Source: Malurus cyaneus samueli
Lineage: Eukaryota; Chordata; Aves; Passeriformes; Maluridae
Reading direction: 5' to 3'
Assembly: GCA_009741485.1 (NCBI GenBank)
Contig: CM019236.1
Span: 64,826,300 to 64,890,299 of the forward strand
DNA: 64,000 nt
Positions within the stretch are counted from its first letter, which is position 1. Every line of letters starts with the position of its first letter. Below the pieces are notes generated by a model. The model was not told where the DNA came from. It ran no database searches and saw only the letters and a program-made list of their open reading frames with translations. The position numbers and the translations under genes are program-made. This document shows, piece by piece, positions 1-13,178 of this stretch.

Positions 1-3000
1 GTCTTCTTTTTCAAAGAAGGAAAACACATCATTTTTCTTCTGGGATTTCCTTCATCTGAAAACAAATAATTAGAACTGCATGAGTGAAATATAAATAAAA
101 ATTTTAAAAGCTTGTGATTTCAAATATAAGGTAATGTCTTTGAATTGCACAGTCCCACTGTCCTATAGCTATTATCCTATTAACGACTTCTTGCTGACAG
201 TTAACATGCCTCAGAAAACAGTGAATGCCATCTTACTCAGAGTGACTTTTGAAGCTTCACCATTTGCTGAGTGACAAATTTCAGACTCCCTTGACTCAGA
301 AATGTGGTGTATTATTTGTTAACTCCTATGTATTTAAGAATATATAAGCTACCTGAGACTACAACTATTTTTATGTTAAACAAACATTCTCACCTTCATG
401 CAAAAGATTTGTGGCTTAATTCTGCATTTTCGTTTTCCCTAAATTTTTTTCAGGGAGCCAGTAAATATTCTGGAATATTTCCCTTCTCTCCTTTTCTTGG
501 GGAATTAGTCCCTGTGATAACAAACGGAAAGAGAACTCAATTTATGTTGCTCTAATGAACAGTGGCAGTGCAAATGATTTTCTTCATTGTATAGAAATAT
601 AAGATAGAACATACATAATTTAAAAAAAAATGTTGAAAGAACTATGAAAGGAAAATTGAAATATTTCAAACTCAGGACTTATTTGTAACAACAGTCACTG
701 ACCCCATTATATATTTCACCCTTATTTGTGCTGTTCTTCCACTGCAATATTAAAAGTATATAAAGAGCTCCATACTCACTTGGCAATTTAGTCAGTTATT
801 TTCGTGTGCTTGTAACTAGAGCCATTCTACATTTCCATATCAACCTTGAGTTTGCAGAGATTAGTACCACAGCTTAAGAGCAGAGAAGATCATCTGTATT
901 GTTAGTGGATGTTTTCACATCCTCGTACAAATAAGATTAGATGCAGTATGAAGAGCAAGCTGACATTTTCCCAATAAGTGTTTTTCATTATTTTGAAGCA
1001 TACATAAAACTCCTGCCACATCAAATTTTCTAGCTCTTTTCTATGTGTCATTTAGGGTTTGAATTCTGACAGTATCCCACTTTCCTGACAAGAACCATAG
1101 CTTCTGTTGCAAAATATGCTACTTTTGCATGCTGATCTATTTAACCATGCAAAATACCCAAGTTTAAATATATCATGAAGGGAAAAAAAAAAATTTTTTT
1201 TCCTTGGGAAACTTCTGTATGCTCAGAAAAAATACTTTGCTGACTTCTGTGTCCTAGAACAAGAACAGATAGATTGGCTCAGATATAATCAGATAGATAT
1301 TCGTTTTTGCACCTGTAGACACCTCACATTCAGTCTTTCAGATCACATTTGGGATTTTTAAAATATTTTTAAATTAAAATATAGTAGCAAACACTGCTAT
1401 AAACAACCTACAAAATAATTTAAATTAAAATAACATCAGTTTTGTCCTGGTAACACTTATAACTGAGATGTAAGTAAAAATTAGGAGCTTTACCAGGATA
1501 AATGCATGACTATTTGTCCAGGTAGGAAGTATCTTTTCCTTAACTTGGAAAGGGTATTTTTATTTCAATACAAGGGTGTCTTGATGAGAAGCTTTTTCAA
1601 GGTATCTACCACAGTACAATTTTATTAATATGATTATAATATATTTCTGTGTGGAAACAGTTCCTAAGGCACTTTCTTGTTATAAATGAAATTTTATAGA
1701 ATAATTGTTTCCCATATGATTTTGGTTTTTCCCTTCTAAAGATATCCAAAATATTGCTTTATATGATATATACAAAATCTTAAGGGCTGGGAAATTGTAT
1801 CAGTATGATTAAAACAGCCCAGGAAGCACTATTTCACATGTGTACCACTCCCAACAAAATATATCACCTAGGCAAGCAACACAGTTGTATTTAGAGGGTT
1901 ACATATCTGTAGATTTATTAATGATTAAAAAAAAATCTACATTTATTTTAAGTACATTTTTCAAAAAAAAGAGTGAGGACTAATAAACCTCAGGGTTTAA
2001 GTAAATCATGAACCACTGGGGAAAAAATGTTTAATTCATTCTCTGGCTTTCTACTGTAATAAACTCATTTCTGCTGTGAAGTTTCTGGTACTTACGATGT
2101 TTTGACTAAACATGCAAATTTTTTTATTTAAAGTAATCTGATATATTGATCTGTAAATTTGTGCATATTGTATAATTATCATCCTATATGTCCCTCTCCT
2201 TTTTCAATCACAAAAGAAATTTGCCTGGGGATGCTAAAAAAGTAGCTAACTCTGAAATATTTTAGTAACAGGAAATTTTTAAAAAGTCACTTATTTTTCC
2301 AATTATCCCTCTATGTGCTCTTAATTGCATAGAAGTTAAGCAGTTATGATGCAAATTAACAAAGAATTTTGAAGATCAGAATGTAATTCTAGATGTTTGT
2401 AGCAGACTCACAGAAGTAAATGAAGATTTTTTGCATTTGTTATTCAGATATCAATGTAAAATATAGAACTCACTTGATTTTCCAGGATGAAGGAATATGT
2501 TCATTCATTTGGGAAAATAGAAAGCCATCACAGAACAATCTATTTTGCATTTCCAGTTACACAGGAGCTAAGACTCTTTCTGTTTTAGTGCATTCTTTCT
2601 TTCACTGGCAACAGACTATAATAATATCATAATTATTTTATGATGACCACAGTTTCTCTCCTAATACTTTATAGGTTTCAGTATCACTCAATATTGGAAG
2701 ATATAATGCATCCTAGTGTTTAAAGTGATTAGTGTAAACATGACACATTTTTCATAACAAGTGAACTTGTGCTTGTGTTTTCATCAAAATAAATTTTAAA
2801 TGCATATTACAAGTTGAAATAATATGCTAGTATAAGTCTGCATACTGTACTGCAAAAAAGGATTGCATTTTTTATTTGAGATTCTTTATTAAATTTTTTG
2901 TGTCTCTTGCAGTGTTTAAAGAAACTCAGAAGTGTGATATATGTAAAAGAGAAATAAAAACTATTTCATACTGGAGTTTTACAATTTTTTTAAAGAATGT

Positions 3001-3840
3001 TTCTTTTCACTAAAAGAGGCTTGTGCTTCCAGTCTTGAGATTCATTATAAATCCAATCCTTTTCTATAAATGTTTGTAAAATGAGCTAATGTCTAAATTA
3101 TGTTTATTTTTAAGTATGGTTTGTTAAGTGTGACTATAAGGAAGCAATTAAGTTTCTACCAGGTTAATGTCAATTCTTTAAACCAAGAAAACATAATGTA
3201 AACAGCCTGTTTTATGCATTTAATTTTTCTAGGGTGTCTGTACATTTTGGAAGATCATCGCCTGAGGTCCAATTTTATGATTTAAAATCATAAGAAAATA
3301 TCCAGTTCTGACAATCTGGTATCTTAAAAAGTGCCAGTTTTGGGGGGATTCTACTCAAGGAATAACTTCTAAGTCAGAATATTATGTTTCATGGATACAA
3401 AAGAAATGAATTTAGTCTTCTGTTTAATCTTTGAATGTAATAACGTAGAAGTTTAATTAAAAACTCTTGTATTTCATTATTAAGTCTCTAATGCTTTCAT
3501 CCATTCACTACTACCATTTTTCTACCTGTAATGTCATATCTGTTATATAATTCTTACTGTGCTGTAACTGATTATTGTGCTTCCTATACCGTATATCCCA
3601 AACATTACCCAAAAACAGCCTGGAATTTTCAGATATTTCAGTGATATGCTTTTACAGATTTTAAATGTTACATATTTAATTTAGAATTATCTTTTATTAC
3701 AAAAGGACTCATTACTTGAATAGAAAGCAAGATCAAAAAGTTAAATAATGGGACATAGAAGAAAATAGCTGCATTGTTGTAGGTATCTGAATGAAGTCTT
3801 TAAGAGCCTGAAGGCTGTGAGAGAAGACTGAATTACAGTA
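1..3840 (+). repeat. Left arm of a large inverted duplication
   Basis: This segment reappears in reverse complement at 6225-10159. Base 1 pairs with base 10159 and base 3840 with base 6225. The outer part (about 1-2635) is nearly identical to its partner, with scattered substitutions and small indels, for example near 620, 1190 and 1370. From about 2636 inward the match is clearly poorer, with many substitutions and several insertions. Because the match is still running at base 1, the arm very likely continues beyond the window. The 83-residue and 70-residue open frames at 304-555 and 2420-2632 occur identically in both arms. They resemble no protein I know and look like chance frames. The DNA is AT-rich with no recognisable transposon. 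Confidence 0.95.
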
Positions 3841-6224
3841 GTTAGATAAAGAAAAAGAAAATGACAAAGGTGTGCATTGAGCCGCAGTCGTCCTCCACTG
3901 ACTTTTTCTATTACCATTGTCTGACATGCAGTATCATTAACGATAAAATGTAACTCAAACAGTAAGGGACCAGAACCTAAATATGTTCCATCCATAAGAA
4001 TACGGCCATCAAGTGTATGCATAATGACTTTTAATTGTCCTTACTTAAGAGCTCTCTTTGTGTAAATGAATGAAGTGGAGGAAACAGTCCAAGTCCAAAC
4101 TGACATAGACAATAAGTGTTAATATCTCATTGTAGACTAAGCAACAACTTTTAAGAGTGTCTATTGCAGGCCACCAAATGAGGAAAAAAATATTATGTTT
4201 GAAAAGTAGAAACCTGATAACTATGAAAAGATTGAAGTACATTGAGTGGTTTTAAGAATGAAACTCATTTACATGTTTTTTGGGAAACAGATGTGAATAG
4301 GCCAGCAGCATTTTTGTATGTGTTTCTCTGGAGCAAAAGTAAGGTGGAGAAAAAGATTGGGGGAAGATTTTCTCCAAATGTGGTTCTTCCCAGCAGCTAT
4401 TACATCAAAAGAAACAAATTCAGTGATTGAAAATTAGAACTTAATATAGGAGAATTCTAGGAAGGATCTCAAGAGACATGAATCTAACAGAAAAACAAAA
4501 AAAAAATTTAAAGGACAGTAATTCCTTAAAAAGGGTTGGCAGGTATTAAAAAAACCCTCTATTTGTGTTAAACGTAACTTTTCTAAGGCAAAAAAGACAG
4601 AAAATTGTAGCAAATTTCAGTAAGCTGCTCAATGTTTTGCACTGAAGTAGGAAGCACCAAAAGAGTAGCAAAAAGGTAATATTTAAGGACAGGCAGAAAA
4701 AAAAAAAACCCCAGAAGCACACAGGGCCAAAATTAGAAAGGTCAAGCCTCAAAATGAGATACAACTAGCAGGGAACATAAAGGGCAAGAACAAACCATCT
4801 TACAATTAGATTAGGAGGAAACACAAGCGAAGAATCAGTCCATGCCACTGTGGAAACTAGAGGCTAATGACAATGTCGAGAAGTCTGACATGTTTAATGC
4901 TTTCTTTTATTTCAGTTTCCATTGGAAAGGTTAACTTTAATCAGACAACTAATTATCAGTGACATAAGTCAGTAAGAAAGAAAACAGAACCAGAAAGATT
5001 TTCAGTGTTCTCCACCTACCTTTGTCTAATGAAAGTCCCCCCAAATTATGTGGAATAATGCCTGTGACAACTTCTGCTTACCTTTGATGCTGGCTAGGAA
5101 CCTGGAAGCTGGAAAAAGACAATGAAGTGAAATAAAGTGAAGGAAAATAAGAAAGGGGGAAATAATGTTCACTCATAAATTTAATCCAGTTACCTAACGC
5201 AGGTCCAAGTTAGGATTAGATACATTCTGCCTGATATAATGTCACTCTCCACTGATAAGAAAAGAAACGTAGTTCTGTCAAAACATACTTAACTTACAAA
5301 ATAGATTAAATTAATAGTGCATATCTTCATGAATATCATGAATTATAGATTACTAAACTTAATTTTTTATGTCTTCACATGATTTTCTGTAGCATGGGAA
5401 AGAATTTTCGAGAATAGGCTGCAGAACTGAGTTAGAATTGTCTGTGTAGCTGAAATGACATTTTCAATATAAACAAAGAGGGACTAAGAAGGTTTCTGCA
5501 GCAGTTAATGCAAAGTCTAGCACTGTTCAAGGGTTTCATTAGTAACTATGATGACAGAATAAATAACATAATAAATTACAACATAAAGTAAGTTAAAAAC
5601 TAGATTTTAAAAAACACTATAGTGTTAATAGTTTAGGGTTTTTTTGTTTTTTTTTTTTTTTTAAAGTACAAGGATAAATCGAGCAAGGATTCACTTAGTG
5701 ATAGTTTCTCAGTCCAGGTCTATTTGAATTTTCCATTACAAATGGGTAATAAACTATGAATTATATTATATTTACAGATATTCCGGATATAACTGCTTGG
5801 AGAATCAACTAAATTCATAATCACCGAAAAATTTAAAAAAAAAAAAAAAGAAGTCTGAAATAACTGCATCTCTGTAATTATATGAGCAATAATGAAATTA
5901 ATTGAACAGCAACCAGCTAGGAAGACTTGTACACCATTCTACAAAAATTAACCAGGAAATTAGAGGGCATCAGAGCCTGAACAGTAACAATAGCCATTCT
6001 ATTGTTCAATGGAAATAAACACCCGAACTTATATCACACTGCAACATGAAATCTGCAAAAACACGTGTGAAATGTGTGAAGTAATGTTGGGGTCTGTAGC
6101 AACTGAGTGTAGTAAGGGCTCACTTGGTATGTATATCTTGATTTTGGGGTTAAACTTCAGGATAGGTGTAAACTAATCAGAAGGAGATGAGTAAGGATGA
6201 GAAATACAAACACCACCACCGACT
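3841..6224. other. Spacer of the inverted duplication, no gene seen
   Basis: This is single-copy AT-rich sequence between the two arms. It holds only simple features: a T-rich tract near 5638-5662, A-rich runs near 4495-4507 and 5833-5848, and short chance frames. I see no CR1 tail, LTR or coding similarity. Confidence 0.7.
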
Positions 6225-9200
6225 TACTGTAATTCAGTCTTCTCTCACAGCCTTCAGGCTCTTAAAGACTTCATTCAGATACCTACAACAATGCAGCTAT
6301 TTTCTTCTATGTCCCATTATTTAACTTTTTGATCTTGCTTTCTATTCAAGTAATGAGTCCTTTTGTAATAAAAGATAATTCTAAATTAAATATGTAACAT
6401 TTAAAATCTGTAAAAGCATATCACTGAAATATCTGAAAATTCCAGGCTGTTTGTTTGGGATATACGGTATAGGAAGCACAATAATCAGTTACAGCACAGT
6501 AAGAATTATATAACAGATATGCCATTACAGCGTAGCAAAAATGGTAGTAGTGACTGGATGAAAGCATTCAAGAGACTTAAATAACTGACAAATGAGCAAG
6601 CAGTTTCTTGGAATTAAACTTGCCTACGTTCTATTACATTCAAAGATAAACAGAAGACTAAATTTCATTTCTGTTTAGGTATGCCATGAAACATAAGTAT
6701 TCTGACTTAGAAGTTCAATTGCCCTTTGCAGTAGAATCCCCCCAAAACTGGCACTTGTTTAAGATACCAGATTGTCAGAACTGGATATTTTGCTTTATGG
6801 ATTTTGAGAATCCATAAAATATGGACTCTCAGGCACTGATGATGCTTCCACAAACTGTAGACAGCAGCACCCTAGAAAAATTAAATGCATACAAACAGGC
6901 TGTTTGCACACCATTATTGTTTTCTTGGTTTCAAAGAATTGAGCATTTATCAGCCTGGAGAAACTTAATTGCTTCCTCTATAGTCACACTTAGACATAAC
7001 CATACTTCAAAAATAAATCATAATTTAGACATTAGCTCAGTGTCTTACAAACATTCTATCAAGAAAAGGATTGGGATTTTGATAATAGAATCTCAAGACT
7101 GGAAGCACAAGGCCCTCTTTTAGTGAAAAGCAAACATTCCTTTAAAAAAATTGTAAAACTCCAGTATCTGAAATAGTTTTCTCATATTCTCTTTTACATA
7201 TTATCACACTTTCTGAGTTTCTTTAAACACTGCAATGAGACACAACAGAAATTTAATAAAGAATCTCAAATAAAAAAGTGCAATCCTTTTTTGCAGTACA
7301 GTACTGCAGACTTACTAGCTAGCATATTTATTTCAACTTGTAATATGCATTTAAAATTATTTTGGAGAACTGAAAACACAAGCAGCAAGTCTCACTTGTT
7401 TATGAAAATGTGTCATGTTATACACTGAATCCACTTTAAACACTGCAGGAGGCATTACTATCTTCCAATCATTGCAGTGATACTGAAAGCCTATGAAAGC
7501 TATTAGGGAGAGAAACTGCTGGGTCCATCATAAAATGAGATTATGATATTATTATAGTCTGTTGCCAGTGAAAGAAAGAATGCACTAAAACAGAAAGAGT
7601 CTTAGCTCCTGTGTAACTGGAAATGCAAAATAGATTGTTCTGTGATGGCTTTCTATTTTCCCAAATGAATGAACATATTCCTTCATCCTGGAAAATCAAG
7701 TGAGTTCTATATTTTACATTGATATCTGAATAACAAATGCAAAAAATCTTCATTTACTTCTGTGAGTCTGCTACAAACATCTAGAATTACATTCTGATCT
7801 TCAAAATTCTTTGTTAATTTGCATCATAACTGCTTAACTTCTATGCAATTAAGAGCACATAGAGGGATAATTGGAAAAATAAGTGACTTTTTAAAAATTT
7901 CCTGTTACTAAAATATTTCAGAGTTAGCTACTTTTTTAGCATCCCCAGGCAAATTTCTTTTGTGATTGAAAAAGGAGAGGGACATATAGGATGATAATTA
8001 TACAATATGCACAAATTTACAGATCAATATATCAGATTACTTTAAATAAAAAAATTTGCATTGTTTAGTCAAACATCGTAAGTACCAGAAACTTCACAGC
8101 AGAAATGAGTTTATTACAGTAGAAAGCCAGAGAATGAATTAAACATTTTTTCCCCAGTGGTTCATGATTTACTTAAACCCTGAGGTTTATTAGTCCTCAC
8201 TCTTTTTTTTGAAAAATGTACTTAAAATAAATGTAGATTTTTTTTTAATCATTAATAAATCTACAGATATGTAACCCTCTAAATACAACTGTGTTGCTTG
8301 CCTAGGTGATATATTTTGTTGGGAGTGGTACACATGTGAAATAGTGCTTCCTGGGCTGTTTTAATCATACTGATACAATTTCCCAGCCCTTAAGATTTTG
8401 TATATATCATATAAAGCAATATTTTGGATATCTTTAGAAGGGAAAAACCAAAATCATATGGGAAACAATTATTCTATAAAATTTCATTTATAACAAGAAA
8501 GTGCCTTAGGAACTGTTTCCACACAGAAATATATTATAATCATATTAATAAAATTGTACTGTGGTAGATACCTTGAAAAAGCTTCTCATCAAGACACCCT
8601 TGTATTGAAATAAAAATACCCTTTCCAAGTTAAGGAAAAGATACTTCCTACCTGGACAAATAGTCATGCATTTATCCTGGTAAAGCTCCTAATTTTTACT
8701 TACATCTCAGTTATAAGTGTTACCAGGACAAAACTGATGTTAATTTTAATTTAAATATTTTGTAGGTGTTTATAGCAGTGTTTGCTACTATATTTTAAAA
8801 TTTAAAATATTTTAAAAATCCCAAATGTGATCTGAAAGACTGAATGTGAGGTGTCTACAGGTGCAAAAACGAATATCTATCTGATTATATCTGAGCCAAT
8901 CTATCTGTTCTTGTTCTAGGACACAGAAGTCAGCAAAGTATTTTTTCTGAGCATACAGAAGTTTCAAAGGAATTTTTTCCTTCATGATATATTTAAACTT
9001 GGGTATTTTGCATGGTTAAATAGATCAGCATGCAAAAGTAGCATATTTTGCAACAGAAGCTATGGTTCTTGTCAGGAAAGTGGGATACTGTCAGAATTCA
9101 AACCCTAAATGACACATAGAAAAGAGCTAGAAAATTTGATGTGGCAGGAGTTTTATGTATGCTTCAAAATAATGAAAAACACTTATTGGGAAAATGTCAG

Positions 9201-10159
9201 CTTGCTCTTCATACTGCATCTAATCTTATTTGTACGAGGATGTGAAAACATCCACTAACAATACAGATGATCTTCTCTGCTCTTAAGCTGTGGTACTAAT
9301 CTCTGCAAACTCAAGGTTGATATGGAAATGTAGAATGGCTCTAGTTACAAGCACACGAAAATAACTGACTAAATTGCCAAGTGAGTATGGAGCTCTTTAT
9401 ATACTTTTAATATTGCAGTGGAAGAACAGCACAAATAAGGGTGAAATATATAATGGGGTCAGTGACTGTTGTTACAAATAAGTCCTGAGTTTGAAATATT
9501 TCAATTTTCCTTTCATAGTTCTTTCAACATTTTTTTTTTAAATTATGACTTTCTATCTTATATTTCTATACAATGAAGAAAATCATTTGCACTGCCACTG
9601 TTCATTAGAGCAACATAAATTGAGTTCTCTTTCCGTTTGTTATCACAGGGACTAATTCCCCAAGAAAAGGAGAGAAGGGAAATATTCCAGAATATTTACT
9701 GGCTCCCTGAAAAAAATTTAGGGAAAACGAAAATGCAGAATTAAGCCACAAATCTTTTGCATGAAGGTGAGAATGTTTGTTTAACATAAAAATAGTTGTA
9801 GTCTCAGGTAGCTTATATATTCTTAAATACATAGGAGTTAACAAATAATACACCACATTTCTGAGTCAAGGGAGTCTGAAATTTGTCACTCAGCAAATGG
9901 TGAAGCTTCAAAAGTCACTCTGAGTAAGATGGCATTCACTGTTTTCTGAGGCATGTTAACTGTCAGCAAGAAGTCGTTAATAGGATAATAGCTATAGGAC
10001 AGTGGGACTGTGCAATTCAAAGACATTACCTTATATTTGAAATCACAAGCTTTTAAAATTTTTATTTATATTTCACTCATGCAGTTCTAATTATTTGTTT
10101 TCAGATGAAGGAAATCCCAGAAGAAAAATGATGTGTTTTCCTTCTTTGAAAAAGAAGAC
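6225..10159 (-). repeat. Right arm of the inverted duplication
   Basis: This is the reverse complement of 1-3840. It is about 95 bp longer than the left arm, mainly through extra bases in the inner part, for example around 6790-6910 compared with 3190-3290. From about 7541 to 10159 it is nearly identical to the left arm; from 6225 to about 7540 it is much more diverged. The outer end cannot be placed because the partner runs off the window at base 1, so the arm may extend past 10159. Confidence 0.95.
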
Positions 10160-10574
10160 AAAAGCACAAATAGACCTGTACCTTCTTTCACTCAACTGGT
10201 TTTTAATGAAAAAGAAAGAAGTGAGAATTAAGTACAGAGAAAAGTGCAAGTAAAACCAGAACAAAGTCAAAGGCAGGACTAGCACTTTGAGTTTACTGCA
10301 CAGTATAGGATTGAAAGTTTATAGACATGCATATCTTGAAGGCAGCAAGTGCTTGTCACAAAATATTTACTGTGTGAAAACAAAAAAGATTGTGAAGCCT
10401 ACTCTACAAAAGTAATAGAATGTCCCAATTACCAGAATTAGATTAATTAGCAGAGCCTAATAATAAAATAGTAAACATAAGTGGAGGAAGTTGATTTTCA
10501 CTTAGTCCACCAGTTGTGAGCAATGTACATGGCTCACCTCAACGTATTGCAGGTGAAGAGCTGTTCTAGATCTA
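10160..10574. other. Intergenic, nothing recognised
   Basis: AT-rich sequence following the visible end of the right arm. It could still belong to the arm, because the matching left side lies outside the window. No gene or repeat is recognised. Confidence 0.5.
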
Positions 10575-11065
10575 CCTCTGAAATACCTGAAATCATATAA
10601 TCTTACAATATCCTGAGCTGGAAAGGACACATAAGGATTGTTTACCCAGCTCCTGACCCTGCATAAGACACCCCAAAAATCCCACCATGTACCTGAGACC
10701 ATTGTCCAAAACTTGTTGAACTCTCTTGGGCTTGGTGCTGTGAGCACTGCCCTGAGGAGTCTGTTCCAGTGCCCAACCACCCTCTGGGTGAAGAAGCTTT
10801 TCCTAATATGCAACATAAACATCCCCTGAAACAACTTCAAGCCATGCCCTTGGGTCCAATTGTTGGACACCAGAGGGAAGAGTTTGCTGCCTGTGCCTTG
10901 TGAATTGTTACAACTTCACACAGTGATTACCCAGCTCTCTAATTTGTTAAGGGTCTTTCTGCAGGGCCTCTTTACCTTTGAGGGACTCAACAGCTCCTCC
11001 CAGTTTACTACCATTAGCAAACGTTCCTCTTTTAACTCCTGTGTCTAAATAATTTGTAAAGATCT
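10575..11065 (-). mobile_element. CR1 LINE fragment (3' end), minus strand
   Basis: On the minus strand a degenerate frame (10502-10870) carries the CR1 ORF2 C-terminal signature, with residues HIRKSFFTQRVVGHWNRL. It is followed by the non-coding CR1 tail that ends near 10578 in short ATTCTRTG-like units, here mutated. Upstream of it (10870-11065) is further CR1-type sequence typical of avian copies. Family knowledge: CR1 is the dominant non-LTR retrotransposon of birds, and most copies are 5'-truncated like this one. The frame is broken and cannot encode an active enzyme. Edges are approximate. Confidence 0.85.
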
Positions 11066-12029
11066 TGAAGAGCATTTAAACAAATTCAAGATGTGTCAGT
11101 GAAAAAAATTTAAGGAGATGCATGAAATTGTTGAACTGTGAAAAAGAATGCTCCTTGAAAAAATGTTAAATGAAAATATACAGTAAAAAAGTTAATTATA
11201 TGCAAGGGCTAAAATCGTAATGTTAGGGTTTACAAGCCATGAGGATTATATACATTAAAAAATTATTCCACCCCAAAGGAATCATGATTTAGCAGCACTC
11301 TAAAAACTGTTATCAGAAAATCTTCAAACAATCAGTATTACTAGTTTTCAAACAGGGAAAAGGGCATATAATTTGGCATGTTAAATATTAAACTATGATC
11401 AGACAAAATGAATATTACAAAGGTTGATGAGCAACTTGGTAAACCATGAAGACTAGTGATAAAGTCCTTTTTAAAACTGTGGAAGCAAAAGCTTGCGAAA
11501 GAATATGGAAATTATATATGGCAAATTAAAGTTGTTATCTTAGAGTTAAGAGTATTTGTTTCACTGGTTAGTTCGAAGGAGATTTAGGAATTGCAACGCT
11601 GCAGCATGTTTTTGTGGGAAGTACCTTGGAAAGAACTTTGTGAAAAATGTCAATAAGGGAATTTAGAACAAGACCTTAGAAGGGATACAAACTGCTGTCT
11701 TATAACATTTACTTAAAATTTGTAAAAGATTCACACGTGATTCCATTAGAATCTATGAAATCAGGGTGTGCTCTAACAGAGCTATCAGAATAAAAAAAAG
11801 GGGCAAACACATTATCTAAAAACCCCCTCTGACATCCAAATGAGTTCCTGCAAAATTTAAGAAAAGGAACATTTCATCAAGTCTGGCATGTTGTGCCACA
11901 GAAATTAATAAAAAATTACGGTAAATAATTTCATTAGTAGACATTGGGATGAAAGTAACAGGGAAGAACAAGTATAGATTTTTCATGGAGAAGTAATGAC
12001 TAAGTCTTCAGAGGAATCAATGGAAAAAA
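11066..12029. other. Intergenic, nothing recognised
   Basis: AT-rich single-copy sequence with only short chance frames. Confidence 0.55.
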
Positions 12030-12336
12030 TAGAGGTGTGCTGGACCTTGTTGCCACAAACGAACAGGGGCTGGTGGGGGGGGGGAGGGGGGAATAAGCTC
12101 CAGTCTATCATGAGTGCATTAACCATGAAATAGAACTAAATAGAGTTCAAGATGCTGAGGGCAGAGAGAGGAAGGGTAAACAGGAATCTCGCTACCCTAA
12201 ACTGGTTATCAGGAGACCAGTCCTGGAAGATCAGGTCAGACAGGGCTTTGAGCCATCTGGTCTAGTAGAAGGCCCAGAGTGGAACTGGATGGTCTTTAAG
12301 GGTGTTTCAAGCTCAAGCCATTCTGTGGTTCTATGA
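12030..12336 (+). mobile_element. CR1 LINE fragment with internal deletion, plus strand
   Basis: Around 12040-12070 the plus strand reads like the CR1 endonuclease core (residues LDLVATNEQGLV), interrupted by a G run at 12075-12091. From about 12220 it reads like the CR1 3' end and finishes in the ATTCTGTGGTTCTATGA-type tail at about 12320-12336. The region between endonuclease and tail, including the reverse transcriptase, is missing. This is therefore either an internally deleted copy or two fragments side by side. The 3' tail is convincing; the endonuclease match is moderate. Confidence 0.7.
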
Positions 12337-12805
12337 ACACTCAGAGATCTGGCTGACCACAATGAACTTCATTAAAATAGTCTCAAATTGCCTCATGAGA
12401 AAAGCTCTGCTAACAGGTGGTTGAAAGAGAAGGGCAATGCTTTTCTAATTTAAATAGTTAGCTAAAAATCAGGAAATGTCATGTAAGTTAATTTATAGTC
12501 AGGATTGCCAGTTGGTGGAAGGTATGACGTGACGCTGAAAGAACACGTGCCTGCATCTTTGGGAGAGACATACTGTTGTGGTTTGGATGCTGGCCAAATG
12601 CCAAGCACCCAAAACTGCTGTACTGTGGGGTCCCTCATCCACTGGGTGCAGGCCCAAGGCCATGCTCTTCCATCTCAGGAGCAAGGCCTCTCTCTCCATG
12701 GGTCTCCTGCTGGTCACAGCCCCCTCTCGGTATCCGCCCGCTCCGGCGTGGTTACCTCCCTCCTCTACAGGCTGCGGTGGATCTCTGCACCCTCTGTAGA
12801 CCCTA

Positions 12806-12920
12806 TGGGCTGCAGGGGACAGCCTGCTCCACCATGATCACCTGCAGGGGACAGCCTGCTCCACCATGGTCACCATGGGCTGCAGGGGGCCAGCCTGCTC
12901 CACCATGGTCATCACCATGG
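12806..12920 (+). repeat. Short tandem repeat, about 3 units of 35-38 bp
   Basis: Three consecutive units share the core GCAGGGGACAGCCTGCTCC followed by ACCATG. The third has one extra G and a small insertion. They lie inside the GC-rich dispersed repeat. Confidence 0.9.
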
Positions 12921-13110
12921 TCTGCAAAGGAATCCCGGCTCTGGCACCTGGAACAGCTCCTGCCTCTCCTTCTCCACAGACCTTGGTGTCTGCACCCCTC
13001 ACATATTCTCAGCCTCCTCCTCTGGCAAAACTACTGTGTCTACCCTCTTTGTTTTGATTTCTTCTTAAATATGTTTTCACAGAGGTGTAACCATGTTACA
13101 CAGAGGTGTA

Positions 13111-13178
13111 ACATGGCACTGACCAAACCTGGACCAATTGGACCATTTCAATTGGTCCAGGTTTGGTCAGTGGCATGT
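13111..13178. repeat. Near-perfect 30-bp inverted repeat (hairpin)
   Basis: Arms 13111-13140 and 13149-13178 are complementary with one mismatch and an 8-base loop (GACCATTT). The inner part, GGACCAATTGGACCATTTCA, itself contains smaller palindromes. Immediately upstream the 10-mer CAGAGGTGTA occurs twice (about 13079 and 13101). Confidence 0.95.

Noticed and set aside
304..555. Identical 83-codon frames in both palindrome arms (also 9605-9856), and 70-codon frames at 2420-2632 and 7541-7753
   Set aside because: Their identity follows from the near-identical outer arms. The sequences are low-information with no domain, so conservation here is not evidence of coding.
13111..13178. Hairpin as a transcription terminator or CRISPR-like repeat
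   Set aside because: The context is vertebrate nuclear DNA. There is no spacer-repeat periodicity and no bacterial gene nearby.
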